Part shown: in pieces, positions 4,553-7,225 of the stretch
Position numbering within the stretch: the stretch's first letter is position 1
Layout of the letters: each line of letters opens with the position of its first letter
NCBI GenBank assembly: GCA_009776905.1
Contig: WRMX01000134.1
Span: forward strand, 1-7,225
Source of the DNA: Oscillospiraceae bacterium
GTDB taxonomy: Bacteria > Bacillota > Clostridia > Oscillospirales > Oscillospiraceae
DNA: 7,225 bases
Reading direction: 5' to 3'
Program-made: the position numbers and the translations under genes
Notes under the pieces: model-generated
What the model was told of the DNA's origin: nothing
The model's input: the letters and a program-made list of their open reading frames with translations, nothing else
The model's database searches: none

Positions 4553-5464
4553 GTGACGGATTTATCGGTCAGTTTTGCCGGATTGTCATTCAAAAACCCT
4601 GTCGTCGCCGCGTCAGGGACGTTTGGCTTCGGCAGGGAATATGGCGAATTATATGATCTGTCCTTGCTGGGCGGAATATGCATGAAAGGGCTGACCGCGC
4701 AGGCGAGGCTGGGGAACCGGCCGCCACGTGTTGCAGAGACGGCGATGGGCATGCTCAACAGTGTCGGGCTGCAAAACCCGGGAGTGGATGGCTTCATCAC
4801 GGATGAGCTGCCATTTTTGCGTGGATATGATACTGTCGTCATCGCGAACATTTCCGGCAACACCGCCGATGAATTTGCAGCGATGGCCGGCAAGTTGTCG
4901 GACGCGGGCGTCGATATGATAGAAATTAACGTTTCCTGTCCAAATCTTGAATCGGGGGGCATGCATTTCGGCACGTCCCCCGATGATGTCGCACTGGTAA
5001 CTGAGGCTGTAAAGCGTTGCGCAAGCGTGCCTGTGATGGTGAAGCTGACGCCAAACGTAACCGATATTGCAAGCATAGCGCGGGCTGCTGAAGCTGCCGG
5101 CGCAGATGCTGTTTCGCTGATCAACACGCTTCTCGGGATGCGGATAGACATTAAATCGCGCAGGCCTGTGCTGCACAACAACACGGGCGGGCTGTCAGGG
5201 CCGGCTATTTTCCCGGTGGCGGTGCGCATGGTGAGGGAAGTCTCGCAGGCTGTGAGCATTCCGGTTTTTGGCATGGGGGGCGTCTCGACCTGGAGCGACG
5301 CTGTCGAGATTATGCTGGCGGGCGCAAACCTTGTCGGCGTCGGAACAGCGATGTTCAGCGATCCATTTGCCCCATTGACGATCATCGAGGGTTTGGAAAA
5401 ATATGCATCAGAACAAGGTTATGCCGCCATCCGCGATTTGACCGGAAAGGTCATCATGAATTGA
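4553..5464 (+). CDS. pyrD: Dihydroorotate dehydrogenase, class 1B catalytic subunit
   Basis: PyrD oxidises dihydroorotate to orotate, the fourth step of UMP synthesis, using bound FMN and handing electrons to PyrK. From the chosen start it has 303 residues, normal for the catalytic subunit. Key blocks are NPVVAASGTFGFG at 15-27, MKGLT at 44-48, RVAET...GMLNSVGLQNPG at 59-77, and NVSCPN at 126-131 with C129 as the catalytic base (cysteine is typical of class 1). Further blocks are VKLTPNVTD at 163-171, GGLSGPAI at 212-219, and the FMN phosphate loops GMGGV (240-244) and GTAMF (264-268). I chose the GTG at 4553 because GGAGG (4540-4544) sits 8 nt upstream; a GTG at 4538 directly after the pyrK stop is too early and has no site. 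It is co-transcribed with pyrK. No clear terminator follows in the 66 bp before the converging methyltransferase gene. Confidence 0.95.
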   Translation: MTDLSVSFAGLSFKNPVVAASGTFGFGREYGELYDLSLLGGICMKGLTAQARLGNRPPRVAETAMGMLNSVGLQNPGVDGFITDELPFLRGYDTVVIANISGNTADEFAAMAGKLSDAGVDMIEINVSCPNLESGGMHFGTSPDDVALVTEAVKRCASVPVMVKLTPNVTDIASIARAAEAAGADAVSLINTLLGMRIDIKSRRPVLHNNTGGLSGPAIFPVAVRMVREVSQAVSIPVFGMGGVSTWSDAVEIMLAGANLVGVGTAMFSDPFAPLTIIEGLEKYASEQGYAAIRDLTGKVIMN

Positions 5465-5530
5465 CGCTCCCTATGTTCCTTCTTTTTTGATACCTCCACA
5501 TTACATTATGCTGTATTTTGAGCTGCAGAA

Positions 5531-6331
5531 TCAATCCTTTTCTGCGATTAAAATATATGATAGAGGAATGCCCTTCCTATCGAAAATATCTGAACCTATA
5601 TTACCGATTTCGTAATCATACTCGTTCAGCTTGACAGTTCTAATGCCGTTTGCAGATAAACCATTTATTATGTCCGACATTGTGTGAGAAAAATCTGTAA
5701 AGGGTTTCGATTCATACTCAATCGACATATAGCACATTCCTTTGTTTCCAATCCATGGCTCTTTTCTAAAATATGAATGCGCAACCCGACATAGATCATT
5801 TGGGTCAAATTCATCTTCGCCCGGAAATGCGAGCATGCTTGCAAGCGGATGACCGTCGTTAATCATCAGCGTACCGCCGCTTTTAAGGCACGCTCCCGCT
5901 TTTTCAAAGAGTTTGGTTAAATCTTTGAACCAACATAGGGCGCCGATTGTGAAGAAAATAAAATCGAATTTATCGTAATAACTATCGGGTATATCTAGAA
6001 TACTGCAGTTAATAAACTCGCAGTTTTTAATGTCCGCTTTTTTTGCGGTCTCTCTTGCCTGTTCCAAGATATTTTCGGCAATGTCAAAGCCATATCCGTA
6101 ATCCGCACCGCTGTCTAGAACAAGCGAAAGCAGTTCCCGCCCGTTGTTGCAACAGAATTGCGCCACTGTTTTTCCATGAAAGCTCATATTTTGAATTTCA
6201 TTTTTCATGTCGCTGTCAAAAAACTCGAAATTACCCTTCTTTAGCCTAATATAATTGTCGTCGCCCCAATTCGGCTTGCGATTGTTAAACGCTTCTTCCC
6301 AGGCGGCTTTATTAGCATCAATATAATTCAT
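5531..6331 (-). CDS. Class I SAM-dependent methyltransferase, substrate unknown
   Basis: The 266-residue protein has the layout of a class I (Rossmann-fold) methyltransferase. A short helical N-terminus ends in WGDDNYIRL. Motif I is VAQFCCNNGREL (56-67), in which CCNNGRE replaces the usual GxGxG. The SAM-ribose acid is in GYGFDIAENIL (79-89, Asp83), followed by the adenine-contact region INCSILDIP (107-115). Then come FDFIFFTIGALCWFKDL (122-138), LKSGGTLMIND (149-159), and a C-terminal beta-rich part that probably binds the substrate. The start has GGAGG (complement of 6336-6340) 4 nt upstream, a slightly short spacing. The gene converges on pyrD with a 66-bp gap and is clearly more AT-rich than the pur and pyr genes, which suggests a separate origin. 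Small-molecule methylation is the likeliest role for a lone enzyme of this type, but nothing here identifies the substrate. Confidence 0.85.
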   Translation of the reverse strand: MNYIDANKAAWEEAFNNRKPNWGDDNYIRLKKGNFEFFDSDMKNEIQNMSFHGKTVAQFCCNNGRELLSLVLDSGADYGYGFDIAENILEQARETAKKADIKNCEFINCSILDIPDSYYDKFDFIFFTIGALCWFKDLTKLFEKAGACLKSGGTLMINDGHPLASMLAFPGEDEFDPNDLCRVAHSYFRKEPWIGNKGMCYMSIEYESKPFTDFSHTMSDIINGLSANGIRTVKLNEYDYEIGNIGSDIFDRKGIPLSYILIAEKD

Positions 6332-6340
6332 TTTTCCTCC

Positions 6341-6617
6341 AATTTATATGGCGCGGGCCTTATAGAAAATAGCAAAATCAACCTGCTTATAGATGGATTT
6401 TAGCATTCTCTATAGGATTGTCGATAAACACGCACCGCAGCAGGGTGAATTGCCGTTATCACAGGGGGACGCTTGGCGAAGTCGCGGACCGGGTGCGCCG
6501 ATGCCCGAACTATCGCAAATTGTCAAAGGGAGCAGAAGGTTTTAGGTTTCCCCTCCGACCGCCATTTCGCTAAACCGCCTGTTATGTGAAGTATTCCCGG
6601 GTGTAGATGATTCTATC
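6341..6617. other. Stretch without a recognisable gene
   Basis: Apart from the candidate promoter near 6400, I see no coding sequence, RNA gene or terminator with confidence. The stretch is AT-rich up to about 6430 and GC-richer from about 6430 to 6600, unlike either neighbour. It holds a lone CAGGGGGACG at 6462-6471, matching one arm of the palindromic elements at 10-67 and 3373-3464, but no partner arm. A short plus-strand reading (MPELSQIVKGSRRF, then stop) starts at 6500; it is too short to identify. Confidence 0.5.
6397..6424 (-). promoter_or_regulatory. Candidate promoter for the methyltransferase gene
   Basis: On the minus strand, TCGACA (6424-6419) and TAAAAT (6402-6397) are 16 nt apart. 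It lies 66 bp upstream of the methyltransferase start, in an AT-rich stretch. This is a weak match by eye. Confidence 0.3.
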
Positions 6618-6980
6618 TCAAAGCGGTAGAAGCCTCAATCGTGATGTCTTTGCATCAAGCGTGAGAATTGCCCCGGCACCTAGCTCAACAGCGTTTTGTG
6701 TAGCAGAACTAATAACAATACCAGCCAAGTCTTCCCAAGGTACATTCCGGGCGCGAACCTGAATGACACTAGGCTTGATGTCTTTTGTAGCAGACAAAAT
6801 TGCGCTAAAATCTAGATCGCAGGTAACAACGATAGAATTATGCTCCATTGCATAGCTCATTATCTCAGAATCTCTGGCATCTGGCGCACCAACTCTGTAC
6901 CAATGCTCAGATTCTATATCTTTTGTAGCCAGCATATCGGCAAACTTTATGGGCAGATTCATATCAACAAGCAGCTTCAT
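6618..6980 (-). CDS. DUF5615 PIN-like protein, predicted toxin of a type II TA pair
   Basis: The 120-residue protein matches what I know of the DUF5615 family (PIN-like fold, PF18480), predicted nuclease toxins usually encoded next to a DUF433 protein. Acidic residues typical of the PIN active site are visible: Asp6 in LLVDMNLP, the Asp/Glu set in PDARDSEIMSYA (34-45), and Asp55 and Asp57 in VTCDLDFSAIL. The usual N-terminal motif is LLDENLP; here it is VDMNLP, with Met in place of the second acidic residue. The ATG overlaps the stop codon of the upstream DUF433 gene by 4 bases (ATGA), so translation is probably coupled. The likely role is RNA cleavage held in check by the partner, but activity in this family is mostly inferred. 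Like its partner it is AT-richer than the pur and pyr genes. It could also be a non-toxic PIN-like protein. Confidence 0.8.
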   Translation of the reverse strand: MKLLVDMNLPIKFADMLATKDIESEHWYRVGAPDARDSEIMSYAMEHNSIVVTCDLDFSAILSATKDIKPSVIQVRARNVPWEDLAGIVISSATQNAVELGAGAILTLDAKTSRLRLLPL

Positions 6981-7210
6981 GCTGATATAATCACTGCCTC
7001 TCTGCCATCAACAATCCACGCAGCATAAGCTATCGCTTGCATTACATCCTCATTTTCTAAGTATGGATAATCATCCAGCAATTCTTTTATCGTTTTTCCT
7101 TCGCTGATAAGAGTCAGTATCATTCCCACAGTAACACGAGTTCCCTTTATGCAGGCCTTACCTCCCATCACATCGGAATTATGCGTAATCCTTGTAAGTT
7201 GCTCGTACAT
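6977..7210 (-). CDS. DUF433 protein, predicted antitoxin of a type II TA pair
   Basis: The 77-residue protein has the DUF433 (PF04255) signature throughout: RITHNSDVMGGKACIKGTRVTV at 7-28, then the ILTLISEGKTIKELLDDYPYL helix-turn-helix-like part at 31-51, and EDVMQAIAYAA at 54-64. DUF433 proteins are small, probably DNA-binding, and commonly precede a DUF5615 gene as the predicted antitoxin, as here; they may repress their own operon. The start is supported by GAGG (complement of 7221-7224) with a 10-nt spacing, right at the window edge, so the promoter is outside. The stop overlaps the DUF5615 start by 4 bases. Length and motif are complete. Confidence 0.85.
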   Translation of the reverse strand: MYEQLTRITHNSDVMGGKACIKGTRVTVGMILTLISEGKTIKELLDDYPYLENEDVMQAIAYAAWIVDGREAVIISA

Positions 7211-7225
7211 ATCATCACATCCTCG

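Noticed and set aside
3472..5385. Very long open frame (637 codons) on the minus strand opposite pyrK and pyrD
   Set aside because: It mirrors the codon bias of pyrK and pyrD. The protein is Pro/Ser/Thr-rich with no recognisable domain, has no ribosome binding site, and fully overlaps two well-supported genes.
5465..5530. Rho-independent terminator between pyrD and the methyltransferase gene
   Set aside because: A T-run is present near 5481-5488 but no stem of useful length precedes it.
6545..6570. TTTCCCCTCCGACCGCCA, which resembles the 3' end of a tRNA-Ser and could mark an attachment site
   Set aside because: No matching acceptor strand, T-loop or anticodon arm could be found upstream, so a tRNA or att site cannot be supported.

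Overview
The window looks like a chromosomal segment of a Firmicute, most likely a member of Clostridia. The evidence is PyrK paired with a class 1B PyrD, a PF07826-type IMP cyclohydrolase of the clostridial kind, GGAGG-type ribosome binding sites and sigma-A-like promoters. No rRNA or tRNA is present to settle taxonomy. The left 5.4 kb is fairly GC-rich, and the right 1.75 kb is visibly more AT-rich.

Left block (1-3115, minus strand, read right to left): an alpha/beta-hydrolase esterase, then purE, purN and a PurO-type IMP cyclohydrolase. PurN and PurE catalyse formyl transfer to GAR and the carboxylation step of IMP synthesis, and the cyclohydrolase closes the ring in the last step. The remaining purine genes lie outside the window. 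Two tandem arrays break up this cluster. A roughly 200-bp GC-rich array with a 25-bp period separates the esterase from purE. A 29-bp unit, present three times, straddles the purN stop codon. A hairpin with a CAGGGGGACG core follows the last gene.

Middle block (3116-5464, plus strand): a leader with candidate promoters, a small dyad and a 20-bp perfect inverted repeat of the same CAGGGGGACG family, then pyrK and pyrD. These encode the electron-transfer and catalytic subunits of the NAD-linked dihydroorotate dehydrogenase. PyrK is about 90 residues longer than usual. It carries two low-complexity insertions, one of which is a 36-bp in-frame tandem repeat.

Right block (5465-7225, minus strand): a class I SAM-dependent methyltransferase, converging on pyrD, a 286-bp stretch without a recognisable gene, and a DUF5615 / DUF433 pair with a 4-base overlap, which is a predicted type II toxin-antitoxin module. 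Its lower GC suggests accessory DNA.

The most striking theme is repeat expansion inside and between housekeeping genes: several unrelated short tandem arrays (9, 24, 25, 29 and 36 bp) plus a dispersed palindrome within about 4 kb. Removing two copies of the 29-bp unit on paper restores a classic ATGA overlap between purN and purO, which suggests that array is a recent expansion. I did not find a clearly new multi-gene system. The novelty is in the repeats and in the enlarged PyrK.
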